The translations under genes were made by a program, and so were the position numbers. Positions 33,407-42,160 of a DNA stretch of 64,000 nucleotides are shown here, piece after piece. Location of the stretch: the NCBI RefSeq assembly GCF_900101495.1, contig NZ_FMUS01000010.1, positions 1 to 64,000 on the forward strand. The letters are read 5' to 3'. This DNA comes from Alkaliphilus peptidifermentans DSM 18978 (lineage in GTDB: Bacteria > Bacillota > Clostridia > Peptostreptococcales > Natronincolaceae). Under the pieces are notes generated by a model, which had not been told where the DNA came from, made no database searches, and worked only from the letters and a program-made list of their open reading frames with translations. Numbering within the stretch: position 1 is the first letter of the stretch; each line of letters opens with the position of its first letter.

Positions 33407-33480
33407 TACAATATATGATATTTATTTCATTTTGTATTTTTAATATACCATAAGAAAGTAAGATATGTTGTACGATCAAC

Positions 33481-33503
33481 TAACAATGCATTTCATAAAG
33501 GTG
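33481..33503 (+). repeat. attC-like repeat fragment R32 (5' end)
   Basis: TAACAATGCATTTCATAAAG plus GTGG, a B left end only. It is preceded by the block CATAAGAAAGTAAGATATG and GATCAAC, nearly the same as before R21. Confidence 0.7.
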
Positions 33504-33635
33504 GAATTTGTTATAGTAGCTAATATGCTGATGCGGAAGATTGATATTTCATAGTAGATGAAAAGAAACGAAGTAAATATCCTAAATGCTATATCACATT
33601 GGTATAGAGTTATGCAAGAATAAGGGAGGTTTACA

Positions 33636-34313
33636 GTGAAATATGACGCTAAAAATGATAGTTTTAAATTAGGTGAATATAATTACAGTGTTGAAAAGAA
33701 AATGCTTAAAGAAGCCCATAGAAAAAAAGTTGGATATAAAACTAAATTTATTATTATTATTATATTTATATCAATACTTACCTTTATCTTTTATCCCTTT
33801 GATTTAGAACGTACCGCAGGCATTAAAAATCTCACAGCAGATGATATATCCAATATAACTTTAGAACAAACCATAACCATACCGAAGGGCATGGATATAG
33901 AAACAAAGGATATTTCTATGGATGATATCGGGGAAGAATTAGAAGAACTTAGACCCTTGCCAATATCTAAATACTCAGAGATTCATTCAACATCTATGAA
34001 AGATATTACCGATAAAAACTTTATTGAAGAAGTGCTTTTAACATTATCTAATCACAATATGAGGAAAAGACGTTTTAGTAAAGGTGGGACCACCTTCCGG
34101 GTAGACTACACAATGCCAGGTTCCACAAGAGTCACAATACGTCTTAATGACGATAATAAAACAGGAGTACATATATTTATTAGTCATGATCCACGATATG
34201 TAAGTCTCTATACATTTAGCAGTAATGGAAGTAGCGACAGAGCAAGATACAAAATATATGGAGATGGAATTGATACTCAAAAACTTTTTGAACTTACAAG
34301 AAAATTTAAATGA
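33636..34313 (+). CDS. single-pass membrane protein of unknown function
   Basis: 225 residues. GTG start behind AAGGGAGG. A cytoplasmic N-terminus of 35 residues, one membrane segment (FIIIIIFISILTFIFYPF), then an extracytoplasmic domain rich in charged residues ending in a beta region (STRVTIRLNDDNKTGVHIFI). The topology resembles small sporulation-type or sensor-type membrane proteins, but I cannot name a family. Its TGA overlaps the next possible start by the ATGA pattern. Confidence 0.72.
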   Translation: MKYDAKNDSFKLGEYNYSVEKKMLKEAHRKKVGYKTKFIIIIIFISILTFIFYPFDLERTAGIKNLTADDISNITLEQTITIPKGMDIETKDISMDDIGEELEELRPLPISKYSEIHSTSMKDITDKNFIEEVLLTLSNHNMRKRRFSKGGTTFRVDYTMPGSTRVTIRLNDDNKTGVHIFISHDPRYVSLYTFSSNGSSDRARYKIYGDGIDTQKLFELTRKFK

Positions 34314-34540
34314 AAATACTATTTTTTATCACCTATGAGCTTTGCTTGAGATATATGTCGCATCATCTTTTAAATGCGTCATTAGTGAACAGTAGGAATT
34401 GGTTGGTGGATGTAGAATTAGAGGGATTACTTTTTGGTATGGCTTTAACGACGAACAAATATAACGAGTACAAATTAGAAAAGACACTCAAGAATCAGAA
34501 TAGCTTTATCATTAACTGGTTTTTACCTCCTTATGATTAA
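34310..34540 (+). CDS. possible small protein, translationally coupled
   Basis: 76 residues, the ATG overlapping the previous stop (ATGA). No membrane segment of note and no family recognised. The end ALTTNKYNEYKLEKTLKNQN with FIINWFLPPYD looks protein-like, so it may be the C-terminal part of a degraded gene. There is no RBS of its own apart from coupling. Confidence 0.35.
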   Translation: MKILFFITYELCLRYMSHHLLNASLVNSRNWLVDVELEGLLFGMALTTNKYNEYKLEKTLKNQNSFIINWFLPPYD

Positions 34541-34666
34541 TAAATGATACACTTGATATCGAAAAATCATAGTAAACATTGTGTTTTTAAAAAAAATATA
34601 GAGAGTAACTGCTATAATTAGGGTTACGACTAGCAAAGGTAAGTACTTAAAAGGGAGAGAAAACAT

Positions 34667-35653
34667 ATGACCAATATAAATATAAAGACAAATAAAAATA
34701 TAGGTAGAGAACATTATTTATTTATTGCAATTGTAAGTGTGATGTATTATATCTTATGGAATATTTTTGAATTTTTCTTGGCTAAGCATTTTAACCCAAA
34801 TATTCAATCATACAGTGCAATAGTAACTTTTTTTATAACAGTGTCTTTCTGTCATATTATAACCCATTATTCACCTTGTTTTTTATTTGCCTACATTAAG
34901 AATATTAACCTGATAAAATTACTCAGACTTAATAAAGTAACGTTAAAACAGCTTTTTTTAAGCTTTGTTATATTTATAGCTTTTAACTTAATTTCTGTTT
35001 ATTTGTTAACTGTTCAAGATATTATTTTAAGCTACTTTAATATTAGCTTTAAAATGAACGATTACATAGTTGCCGATAATGTAGCAACACTAATTGTACT
35101 AGTAATAACAGTTGGTATACTTATACCTGTTGGAGAAGAGTTTTTTTATAGAGGGTTTCTTATAAGTGGAATGGAAAGTATAAACAAATATTTTGCTATA
35201 ACTGCATCAGCTTTTTTATTTGCAATATATCATAACAATCCTCACAGATTAATAACCTTATTTCTTTTTAGTATATTATTAGGGTTAATAGTACATTATA
35301 CAAACTCATTAATTCCCGGTATTATAATGCATATTATTACAAATACAGTATTTGTTGTTTATGGATTTATTCAGGGAAAGGAGTCAATGATGCAACAATA
35401 TGGTGACTTGTCTAGCACTCCTGTAAGTTTATTAAATAATAACATAGTATTATTCATTGTTTTTTTGATTAGCAGCACAGTATGTATTTTATCCTTGAGA
35501 AAGTTAAGGGCTATGGCAGTTCAGGAGGATAGCTATAATGTACTATCTCGACATGATAGAAACAGTGGGTTGTTTATAATTATCACCACTTACATCATTT
35601 TAACAGGAATTTTCTTACTAAGAGGAGTGGGCTATTTTAATATTTCATATTAG
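34667..35653 (+). CDS. CPBP family intramembrane glutamic endopeptidase
   Basis: 328 residues with about eight membrane segments. GEEFFYRG (Glu157, Glu158, Arg162) is the first catalytic motif, FAIYHNNP the second (His), and IMHIITNTVF the third. All are intact. The family includes bacteriocin immunity and processing proteases; substrate unknown. RBS AAAGGGAG precedes the ATG. It is not closely similar to the CPBP gene at 620. No repeat remains on either side. Confidence 0.9.
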   Translation: MTNINIKTNKNIGREHYLFIAIVSVMYYILWNIFEFFLAKHFNPNIQSYSAIVTFFITVSFCHIITHYSPCFLFAYIKNINLIKLLRLNKVTLKQLFLSFVIFIAFNLISVYLLTVQDIILSYFNISFKMNDYIVADNVATLIVLVITVGILIPVGEEFFYRGFLISGMESINKYFAITASAFLFAIYHNNPHRLITLFLFSILLGLIVHYTNSLIPGIIMHIITNTVFVVYGFIQGKESMMQQYGDLSSTPVSLLNNNIVLFIVFLISSTVCILSLRKLRAMAVQEDSYNVLSRHDRNSGLFIIITTYIILTGIFLLRGVGYFNISY

Positions 35654-35938
35654 GAACTAGAGCTTAAGGAGGTAGAAGTAGTGAGTTGAAGCTTATATAT
35701 TAATGTTAACTATAAAAATGAGGGCTTGAGGGCATCAGGTACTTTTCTAAATGATAACTTCAGCAACATGATATATAACTCTCTCAACCCTCCAGTAAGA
35801 TGATGGATTAAGGGGGCCTTCATATTGGCGACAAAGATTTCTAAAGTCTAAATTATACTAAATAAATTTACAAATGAAAAAGTGTAGAAAAGGGTACTAA
35901 TTTTCTTGTAGTTATTAACAAAAGTTAGAGGAGAATGA

Positions 35939-36349
35939 ATGATGATTAACGGAATTAATCATATTACTTTTGCTGTATCGGATTTAGAGAAGTCGGTGGA
36001 ATTTTATGTGAATCTATTAGGGCTTAGATTGGTGGGGAAATGGGACAAAGGAGCATATTTATTAGCAGGTAACCAGTGGGTTGCCCTCAATATTGATAAT
36101 GCAGCAGTTTTAGAGACAAAATCAGATTACACACATATTTCGTTCAATGTTTTATCTACAGATTTTCAAAAAATGAAAGATAAACTTGAAAGTGTGGGGG
36201 TAAAGTCATTCAAGGAAAATTCATCAGAAGGAGATTCATTTTATTTTCTCGACCCAGATGGACACAAGTTAGAACTACATTACAATACTATAGAAGATAG
36301 ATTGAAGTGGGCGAGAGAAAATAATTGGTCAACATTTGAACTTTACTAG
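35939..36349 (+). CDS. FosA-family fosfomycin-resistance-like thiol transferase
   Basis: 136 residues of the VOC superfamily, close in pattern to FosA. INHITFAVSDLEKSVEFY opens it. The metal ligands His8, His66 (DYTHISF) and Glu112 are in place. KWDKGAYL and the loop SSEGDSFYFLDPDGHKLE are hallmarks of the family, and the end VEHYN..EDRLKWARENNW-like tail agrees. FosA adds glutathione, FosB bacillithiol and FosX water to fosfomycin; which nucleophile is used here cannot be read off. RBS GAGGAGA precedes two ATGs at 35939 and 35942. It is a plausible resistance gene. Confidence 0.85.
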   Translation: MMINGINHITFAVSDLEKSVEFYVNLLGLRLVGKWDKGAYLLAGNQWVALNIDNAAVLETKSDYTHISFNVLSTDFQKMKDKLESVGVKSFKENSSEGDSFYFLDPDGHKLELHYNTIEDRLKWARENNWSTFELY

Positions 36350-36400
36350 GTAAGAAATCATGTGATGAACACTTTCTTTTGAATAAGAGGATTGGGTTGG

Positions 36401-36493
36401 GTGGAGGTAGATGGTCTTGAGTTGACGGACAGCAGTTACGACACCTTTCGTAAAGCTTGGGTATCCAATGAAGATGAATATTTGGAAAATTAA
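36401..36493 (+). pseudogene. small open remnant (30 codons)
   Basis: Reads MEVDGLELTDSSYDTFRKAW then VSNEDEYLEN and stops. The composition is protein-like and differs from the AT-rich surroundings, but I do not recognise it. It may be the end of a lost gene between the fos-like gene and the acetyltransferase. Confidence 0.3.
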
Positions 36494-36558
36494 ATGAAAA
36501 GGAACTTAGAGAAAGACTAGATGAACATATATATAATTACAAACAGGAGCGATTAATA

Positions 36559-37026
36559 ATGAATCACAAAAAAATCGAACTTAATAGTAGTATAAACAAG
36601 GATTTAGAGTTAATTTTAGTTCAAATAGCAAAATGGCATAATTTTGCACCAAAACTATGGAATCCAGACTATAGAGCTTCAACAGAAGCTATAGAGAAAA
36701 CAGTACAAAGAATTAAAAATACAAAAAGTGAAGATTTATTTTTAACGATTGTAGAAGACGAGCAAAGTCAAATGCAGGGATTTATATGGGCATATAAACA
36801 GGAAAATTCTCAAGATAGTGTTATGATTTTATCACTGTATATCACAGAGGATTTCAGAGGTAAAGGGTTAGCAAAACATCTTAAAATATTATTAGAAGAG
36901 TGGTGTCGAAATGAAGGTATTAAGACCATACAGACTACTACTCATTATAAAAATCATAATATGATTGCATTAAACCAAAAACTTGGATATATTCCAGGTA
37001 TGGTAAATATGACGAAAACGCTATAA
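36559..37026 (+). CDS. GNAT family N-acetyltransferase
   Basis: 155 residues, complete GNAT. The acetyl-CoA loop is ITEDFRGKGLAKHLKILLEE (RGKGLA) and the last part HNMIALNQKLGYIPGMVNMT is present. The acceptor is unknown. RBS AGGAGCG precedes the ATG. Its stop is 26 bases before R33. Confidence 0.9.
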   Translation: MNHKKIELNSSINKDLELILVQIAKWHNFAPKLWNPDYRASTEAIEKTVQRIKNTKSEDLFLTIVEDEQSQMQGFIWAYKQENSQDSVMILSLYITEDFRGKGLAKHLKILLEEWCRNEGIKTIQTTTHYKNHNMIALNQKLGYIPGMVNMTKTL

Positions 37027-37052
37027 ACTATTTGATAGTTTTAGACATCGTA

Positions 37053-37213
37053 TAACAAGCCATTCCCACAAAGGGGCAAGAAGTATCTTCAAGGAGTAAG
37101 TCTCTATAAGCACCGTCATGAAGTGGGGCAGGCCCCGCACCTTCTAGCTGTGAGCAAAGATCCACCAAGGTGTATTCCTTTTGGGTCTATACATCGTAAC
37201 CACGGAAACGTTA
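37053..37213 (+). repeat. attC-like repeat R33 (long variant)
   Basis: CGTATAACAAGCCATTCCCA, left arm as R17 with the same insert in changed form (GAGTAAGTCTCTATAAGCAC). L' is GTAACCAC. It ends CGTTATATAAAATC, and the tail block with hairpin CACATCGTGTG follows at 37217-37262. Confidence 0.82.
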
Positions 37214-37281
37214 TATAAAATCACACGCATAAAGTCGTCACATCGTGTGGTGGGATAAAACCCAAAAGAGGAGGGGGCAAA

Positions 37282-38028
37282 ATGAAGGACCAACTAGAAC
37301 ATGTAAAATCTACTTATAATCATCATAATGCAGTAAGAAAATATGTTTTAGACATTGATGATATTGGATTATGGGAATCAGAAAGAATCCTATTTAAAAA
37401 GTATGTTACTGAGGATTCTTCAATCATAGATATAGGCTGTGGAGCTGGAAGAACGACTTTTGGATTATATAAGATAGGATACACAAATATAACTGGTGTG
37501 GACTTATCAGAAAACCTCATAGAGAATGCAATAGAAATAGCAAAAGAAAGAGAGATTTCTATTAAATTTGAGACAGGAAATGCTCTTGAGTTGAAGTATA
37601 AAGATAGTAGTTTTGATAGTGCACTATTCTCTTTTAATGGTATCATGCACATACCTTTAATGAGTAATCGAGTAAAGACAATGACTGAAATTAAAAGAAT
37701 AATCAAAACAGGGTCTAAGTTTATTTTTACTACCCATGAGGATAGGGACAGAGTAGAAGAATTTAAGGATTTCTGGAAAAATTATAAAAAAACATGGGAA
37801 GAAGGAAAACAGGATAAAAGGTTATTAGAATATGGGGATTCAATTTTTACTAAAGATAATTTAGAATACTATATTCATTTTGCAACAAAAGACGAAATCA
37901 TTCATACTATCACTGAAGCAGGCTTGAGTTTGACAGAAACGATGTTAAGATCTGAGATATGCGACGAAAACAAAAGAATTAAAGAATACTCAGTAGATTG
38001 CCGATTTTGGATTACCGAGAAAAAGTAG
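37282..38028 (+). CDS. class I SAM-dependent methyltransferase
   Basis: 248 residues. Motif I is IIDIGCGAGRTTFGLYKIG with the acidic residue in ITGVDLSENLI, then ALFSFNGIMHIP (motif II region) and FIFTTHEDRDRVEEF. It is typical of Methyltransf_11/25 small-molecule methylases. RBS GAGGAGGGGG precedes the ATG. Its 3' end runs to the incomplete repeat R34. Confidence 0.92.
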   Translation: MKDQLEHVKSTYNHHNAVRKYVLDIDDIGLWESERILFKKYVTEDSSIIDIGCGAGRTTFGLYKIGYTNITGVDLSENLIENAIEIAKEREISIKFETGNALELKYKDSSFDSALFSFNGIMHIPLMSNRVKTMTEIKRIIKTGSKFIFTTHEDRDRVEEFKDFWKNYKKTWEEGKQDKRLLEYGDSIFTKDNLEYYIHFATKDEIIHTITEAGLSLTETMLRSEICDENKRIKEYSVDCRFWITEKK

Positions 38029-38040
38029 TGGACTATTGAG

Positions 38041-38132
38041 GCACAACATCCCTTCACCGGGAACGAAGTTCCACCAGGGAGAAGGGCCAAGTGGGGGACC
38101 AGTTGGAAGGCATAGGAAACACGGAGACGTCT
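38041..38132 (+). repeat. attC-like repeat R34 (right two-thirds)
   Basis: ACATCCCTTCACCGGGAACG begins it, with hairpin GGGAACGAAGTTCC. L' is GGAAACAC and R' CGTCTGAT (GTT lost). The R'' and L'' half is missing and it starts 12 bases after the methyltransferase stop. Confidence 0.82.
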
Positions 38133-38204
38133 GATGAGACCCCAACAAGAGATAGATGTATGTTGAAATTTTTAAAAAATTACTGAGGAAAAGTTGGAAT
38201 AGAA

Positions 38205-38738
38205 ATGAAAATAGGATTAATAAGACATTTCAAAGTGAATAATATACCCGCAAAATTTATGACATCAAATGGTTTTCAAGAGTGGGTGGTTTTATACGAT
38301 AATGCTGATGTTATTAAGAATGAAATAGAGATTAGTAATGTTGAATGGAATAAATGTTATACAAGTGATATGCCGAGAGCATTAAAAACGGCAGAAGCAA
38401 TATTTAATGGCGAAGTCATAACAATGCCGGAATTGAGAGAAATTCCACTATACCCAGTATTTAAAACAAATCTAAAATTACCTTACATCTTTTGGAGTAT
38501 ATGTGGGAGAGTAGCATGGTCATTTTCACATAAGTCCCAAATTGAGGGTAAAAAACAAACTGAAAAAAGAATAAACGGGTTTTTAGATAATATTGATGAT
38601 AAAGCGGATATAAATATATTACTTGTTAGTCACGGACTCTTAATTTATTCATTTCAAAAAGAACTTGTAAGAAGAGGGTTTCAAGGAGATATAATTAAAA
38701 ATGTAAGAAATGGAGTAATATATATTTTTGAAAAATGA
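38205..38738 (+). CDS. histidine phosphatase family protein
   Basis: 177 residues. The catalytic histidine is in LIRHFK (Arg7, His8) and the second in LLVSHGLLIYS. SDMPRALKTAEAIF is the usual middle segment with a conserved Arg, and Glu in PELREIPLYP. It is a probable phosphatase or mutase on a small substrate, cytoplasmic. RBS is weak (GAGGAAAAG). Single gene after R34. Confidence 0.88.
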   Translation: MKIGLIRHFKVNNIPAKFMTSNGFQEWVVLYDNADVIKNEIEISNVEWNKCYTSDMPRALKTAEAIFNGEVITMPELREIPLYPVFKTNLKLPYIFWSICGRVAWSFSHKSQIEGKKQTEKRINGFLDNIDDKADINILLVSHGLLIYSFQKELVRRGFQGDIIKNVRNGVIYIFEK

Positions 38739-38759
38739 ATTAGATTTCCTATAGTAGTA

Positions 38760-38915
38760 ATGTTGCGAAAAGTGTATATGTGTACCATTTGTGATGGTAA
38801 GAGGAACTATTTGCATTTTCAACTTTTTCCTAGATTAAAAGGGGAACCCATTGGTTATGGACATTTTGTCAGAGAAGAAGGAATTATTATGGATTATCAT
38901 CATAAAACATCATAG
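38760..38915 (+). pseudogene. HIT family remnant
   Basis: Reads MLRKVYMCTICDGKRNY then LHFQLFPRLKGEPIGYGHFV and ends REEGIIMDYHHKTS. The HF.LFPR.KGDPIG..HFV segment is the central HIT motif (one His changed to Gln). Start and end are missing, so it is a scrap of about 50 codons. Confidence 0.6.
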
Positions 38916-39056
38916 TTTTACAAGAATAAACTAAAAGGAATTATACTATAGGGCAAAAAGCCTGAGAAAACGCAATCTGCGACAATCCTTATGTTATAAG
39001 AATAAACATTTTGAAAAAGAACAAGAGTTTATTTATATAAGGGATGGGAGGTAAAT

Positions 39057-39668
39057 ATGCAAGTAGGAGATAAAATATCATTTGGCTGTTACGATTGGCG
39101 AGTGCTTGACATTCAAAACAATATGGTATTGATTATAACTGAATACATGATCGAACAACACCCCTATAATAATTACGCTGGTGATGTGACATGGGCAGAC
39201 TGCTCCTTAAGAAAATATCTTAACGGAGAGTTTTATAACAGATTCACAGCAGCCGAACAGTCAAGAATCATTTCAGTATTGAACAAAAACCATGATAATC
39301 AGTGGTACGGTTCAAGAGGCGGAGAAGATACTCGGGATTACATATATCTTCTAAGCATTGAAGAAGTAGTGTGCAAATATTTCGGTGACAGCAGCAAAAA
39401 CCTTGAAAACCGCAGTGCTAAACAAAGATACTGGTTTCAAAGGAAAGACAAAAACAACAACAAACGAAGAGCGACATTCGATGGGTATGTATGGTGGTGG
39501 TGGCTTAGGTCGTCCGGGCGTGACAATAGAAGAGCCGTATATATCCACGGCGACGGCAATATAGGCATTCAGGGAAATGGCACCTTCCGCTACAACAGCA
39601 ACACGATTCATCCTTCAACAGGCGATAACAGCGGTGGAGTTCGTCCCGCGTTGTGGCTGAAGCTTTAG
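39057..39668 (+). CDS. DUF6273 domain protein
   Basis: 203 residues. It opens VGDKISFGCYDWRVLDIQNN, has CSLRKYLNGEFYNRFTAAEQ, and ends WWWLRSSGRDNRRAVYIHGD and then GGVRPALWLKL. This is the DUF6273 (formylglycine-type, C-lectin-like) pattern found in phage-derived and surface-variation proteins. It has more GC than its neighbours and Asn-rich stretches, so separate origin is likely. RBS GGGAGG precedes the ATG. Function unknown. Confidence 0.85.
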   Translation: MQVGDKISFGCYDWRVLDIQNNMVLIITEYMIEQHPYNNYAGDVTWADCSLRKYLNGEFYNRFTAAEQSRIISVLNKNHDNQWYGSRGGEDTRDYIYLLSIEEVVCKYFGDSSKNLENRSAKQRYWFQRKDKNNNKRRATFDGYVWWWWLRSSGRDNRRAVYIHGDGNIGIQGNGTFRYNSNTIHPSTGDNSGGVRPALWLKL

Positions 39669-39778
39669 TATAATTCGCCATGCTATAATGACAAAATTTA
39701 GAGAAGGAGTTAAAGATGAGCAGATAAGAAGAAGTTTATATAAGAGCATTTTTAGACTATGTTTAAGGGGAGAATGTT

Positions 39779-40222
39779 ATGAAAAATAAGAAAACCATTG
39801 AATTCTTAATAAGAGCTAAGAAAGCAACTTATGCTGGTAAGGGCGCAGAAATTAAATCATCAAGACCAAAGTCTCATGATTTGGATTATGAAGAAGCTGA
39901 ATTAAGGTATATTGATACCTATTTAGGTGGACATCAATTCGCTGGAGAAGAAGCTTTGTGGGAGAATAATACCCCACTTTGGGCAATGAACTATTGTGGT
40001 AGAGTTTTATCAGAGACATTTGAAGGGGATTTCTTGAAGGAAGCTCTATTGAATGTACCAGAGGATATACCATTTAGAGGACCAAGAGAATTCAAAAGAG
40101 GTGTTTTTGAATATAGATGTTCTGTTAATGGAAGTTTTGAATGGTTCAATGGATACGAAGAAATATTTAAGAATGAAATTAAAGTATATGAATGCTTTTT
40201 TCATGGAGGTTTAATTATTTAG
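39779..40222 (+). CDS. DUF5680 domain protein
   Basis: 147 residues. It opens IEFLIRAKKATYAGKGAEIK, then SHDLDYEEAELRYIDTYLGG, and ends ECFFHGGLI. This is the stand-alone form of the DUF5680 domain that in other bacteria follows a helix-turn-helix. Possibly ligand-binding. RBS AGGGGAG precedes the ATG. It follows DUF6273 with no repeat between. Confidence 0.82.
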   Translation: MKNKKTIEFLIRAKKATYAGKGAEIKSSRPKSHDLDYEEAELRYIDTYLGGHQFAGEEALWENNTPLWAMNYCGRVLSETFEGDFLKEALLNVPEDIPFRGPREFKRGVFEYRCSVNGSFEWFNGYEEIFKNEIKVYECFFHGGLII

Positions 40223-40256
40223 TTACTGATATAGTTAAGGATGGAGTAACTAGTAG

Positions 40257-40436
40257 CAAATACCACAACTTGACGATTATGAAGCAGAAATAGAATTCTG
40301 CCCTATTTGGATTAACATTGATGAAGCAATAGAGCAAAATGAGTGCTTACTTAAAGATGAAACAATAAATAAAAATCATTGGGTAAACAGAGAAACTTCA
40401 GTACTGAAAGCATTAGCAGAATATTATGGTGTTTAA
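40257..40436 (+). pseudogene. Nudix hydrolase C-terminal remnant
   Basis: Frame reads QLDDYEAEIEFCPIWINIDE, then NKNHWVNRETSVLKALAEYY and stops. This is the final part of clostridial Nudix proteins (KLDDYEAEM.F.PVWI). No Nudix box is left. It lies 34 bases before the 3' half repeat R35. Confidence 0.6.
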
Positions 40437-40470
40437 TAGAAAAGTTTTATGATATCAATAGTGGGTTAGA

Positions 40471-40530
40471 ACCGCCAAGGCGGGCATCTTTTAGGTCCGG
40501 CTCAGGGACATTGAAAACACGGGAACGTTA
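40471..40530 (+). repeat. attC-like repeat R35 (right half)
   Basis: ACCGCCAAGGCGGGCATCTT then TAGGTCCGGCTCAGGGACAT. L' is TGAAAACAC and R' CGTTATCAG. The left half is gone. Confidence 0.78.
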
Positions 40531-40578
40531 TCAGACACATCCAATGAATTATGTTTAATGGTTGAAATACAATATCTG

Positions 40579-40604
40579 AGGCTCTTCATAGGGTCTTGTT
40601 TTTT
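40579..40604 (+). terminator. probable intrinsic terminator
   Basis: GGCTCT TCAT AGGGTC can pair over six bases (two G-T) and is followed by TTGTTTTTT. It lies between R35 and the lipoprotein at 40788. Nothing else is evident in 40605-40787. Confidence 0.5.
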
Positions 40605-40787
40605 AGTAAAATATAAGAGGCATTATCTATTTTATAAAGCTTTGATAATTCAATAGTTGAAATAGCGTGTCGGTATAAGGAACAAATAAACTTTTGTTCA
40701 AAATTATGGTAAAATATAAAAGATAGCAAGTTGTTAAAAGAATTTTATTTACGTGTTTTTTATTGAAACAGGGAGAGGAATTACACC

Positions 40788-41288
40788 ATGAGAAAATTAA
40801 GCGTTTTTTTTATATTGGTCATTATTTCTTTTGTATTATGCTCATGTAATGTTAATAAAAACGATAAAATAGAATCTAACGAATCAAATGAAAAAGTTGG
40901 GTTGGCTATTGGAGAAGTAGTAGACTCAGAGGTTGTAAAAGAATATTATTTTGAACCAAATGTTTCAATAATTGAAGGCACACTAATTTCCAGATTGTAT
41001 TACGGACCTCCGGGATATGGCGAGGACCCTGATAATGATGAACAAAGATATCAACTTATTTTACAGCTAGATGATCCTATAGATGTTATTGCAGAAGATA
41101 CTGATGAGTTTAATTCATGTATATCTGATGTTTTAGAAATTCAACTAGTACTAAGAGGGGAGCATTATATGGATATGGCAAGGATATATAAAAACAAGTA
41201 TGTTAAAGTTCAAGGAACATTATTCTCAGCTTTAACAGGCTATCACTATACTGAAGTATTGATAGTTGTAGATGAAATTTGGGACTAG
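40788..41288 (+). CDS. DUF4431 lipoprotein
   Basis: 166 residues. Lipobox VLCSC with lipidated Cys20. IIEGTLISRLYYGPPGYGED, QLILQLDDPIDVIAEDT and VKVQGTLFSALTGYHYTEVL are the DUF4431 segments. It is an OB-like domain outside the membrane of unknown function. RBS GGGAGAGG precedes the ATG. The gene at 41431 is a second lipoprotein 142 bases on. Confidence 0.82.
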   Translation: MRKLSVFFILVIISFVLCSCNVNKNDKIESNESNEKVGLAIGEVVDSEVVKEYYFEPNVSIIEGTLISRLYYGPPGYGEDPDNDEQRYQLILQLDDPIDVIAEDTDEFNSCISDVLEIQLVLRGEHYMDMARIYKNKYVKVQGTLFSALTGYHYTEVLIVVDEIWD

Positions 41289-41430
41289 CAACTAAACAAT
41301 CAAATCTGGAAAATGGTGAAGTCGACATAAAAGCATATTGTAGATTAATGAAAAACTCAAAGTTTTATATTGAAGTACAAAGGAACTTATATAATATAAG
41401 ATTATTTATATTATACGAGGAGGAAGAGAA

Positions 41431-41880
41431 ATGAAAAAAGCAATATTTTTGAGTATCATTTTAGTTATAGCTATACTTTCTTTTATTGGATGTACAACAA
41501 AATCATTGTCAACATCTGTTGAAGGACAATGGATTTTAGAAACGATTTCTGATACAAGTGGAGAAGTCCTAGTTATTGGAAAAGCTTACAAGGAATATGA
41601 TGATTTCAACGGAAAAAAAGAGGATATTTTCGCTATTTTAAACGAAGATGGTACTTTTGAAATAACGGGCTCTGAAGAAAATCTGCAAGGAAAATACAAT
41701 AAGGATAAGGACCTTAGTACTACTGATGCAGTTGCAATAACTATGAACTTTGATAATGGAGCTCAAATAATGGCTGCGTATGGAATACGACAATATCAGG
41801 ATGGTAAAGAAATAGAATCTTTGATATTTACACTAGATGAGAAAGTTTATTCTTTTATAAAATCAGCAGCTAATTATTAG
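41431..41880 (+). CDS. lipoprotein, lipocalin-like
   Basis: 149 residues. Lipobox FIGC with Cys21. The soluble part has SVEGQWILETISD, EDIFAILNEDGTFEITGSEE and later strands like the small lipocalin-like or META-type lipoproteins of Clostridia. Function unknown, tied to the outer face of the membrane. RBS GAGGAGG precedes the ATG. Confidence 0.75.
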   Translation: MKKAIFLSIILVIAILSFIGCTTKSLSTSVEGQWILETISDTSGEVLVIGKAYKEYDDFNGKKEDIFAILNEDGTFEITGSEENLQGKYNKDKDLSTTDAVAITMNFDNGAQIMAAYGIRQYQDGKEIESLIFTLDEKVYSFIKSAANY

Positions 41881-41991
41881 TAAGACCAAAGTCTAGTTAC
41901 ATTTGTAATTAAGACCCATTATCTATTCTATAGGTCACAAAAAACAATGGTTTAGTGGGGGCAAAAAATTTAGAGTCAACGGGACAGCATA

Positions 41992-42053
41992 TAACATAGG
42001 GTTAGCAACATTTTGGCTTGGATAATGATGACGTCGAAAACACGGAGACGTTA
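41992..42053 (+). repeat. attC-like repeat R36 (62-bp short form)
   Basis: CATATAACATAGGGTTAGCA at the left and ATGACGTCGAAAACACGGAG then ACGTTATAGG at the right. It keeps the R'' and L'/R' ends but has lost the centre, like R24. The bases from 41881 to 41991 hold nothing I can identify. Confidence 0.65.
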
Positions 42054-42160
42054 TAGGAAATAGTGATATCATGGATAGTGTCTGGGGCTATTAAAAAGCT
42101 TTTAAACAATTTCAGAATGCCAATATAGTTAATTTGATATAAAGTGAAAGGGGAAATAGT

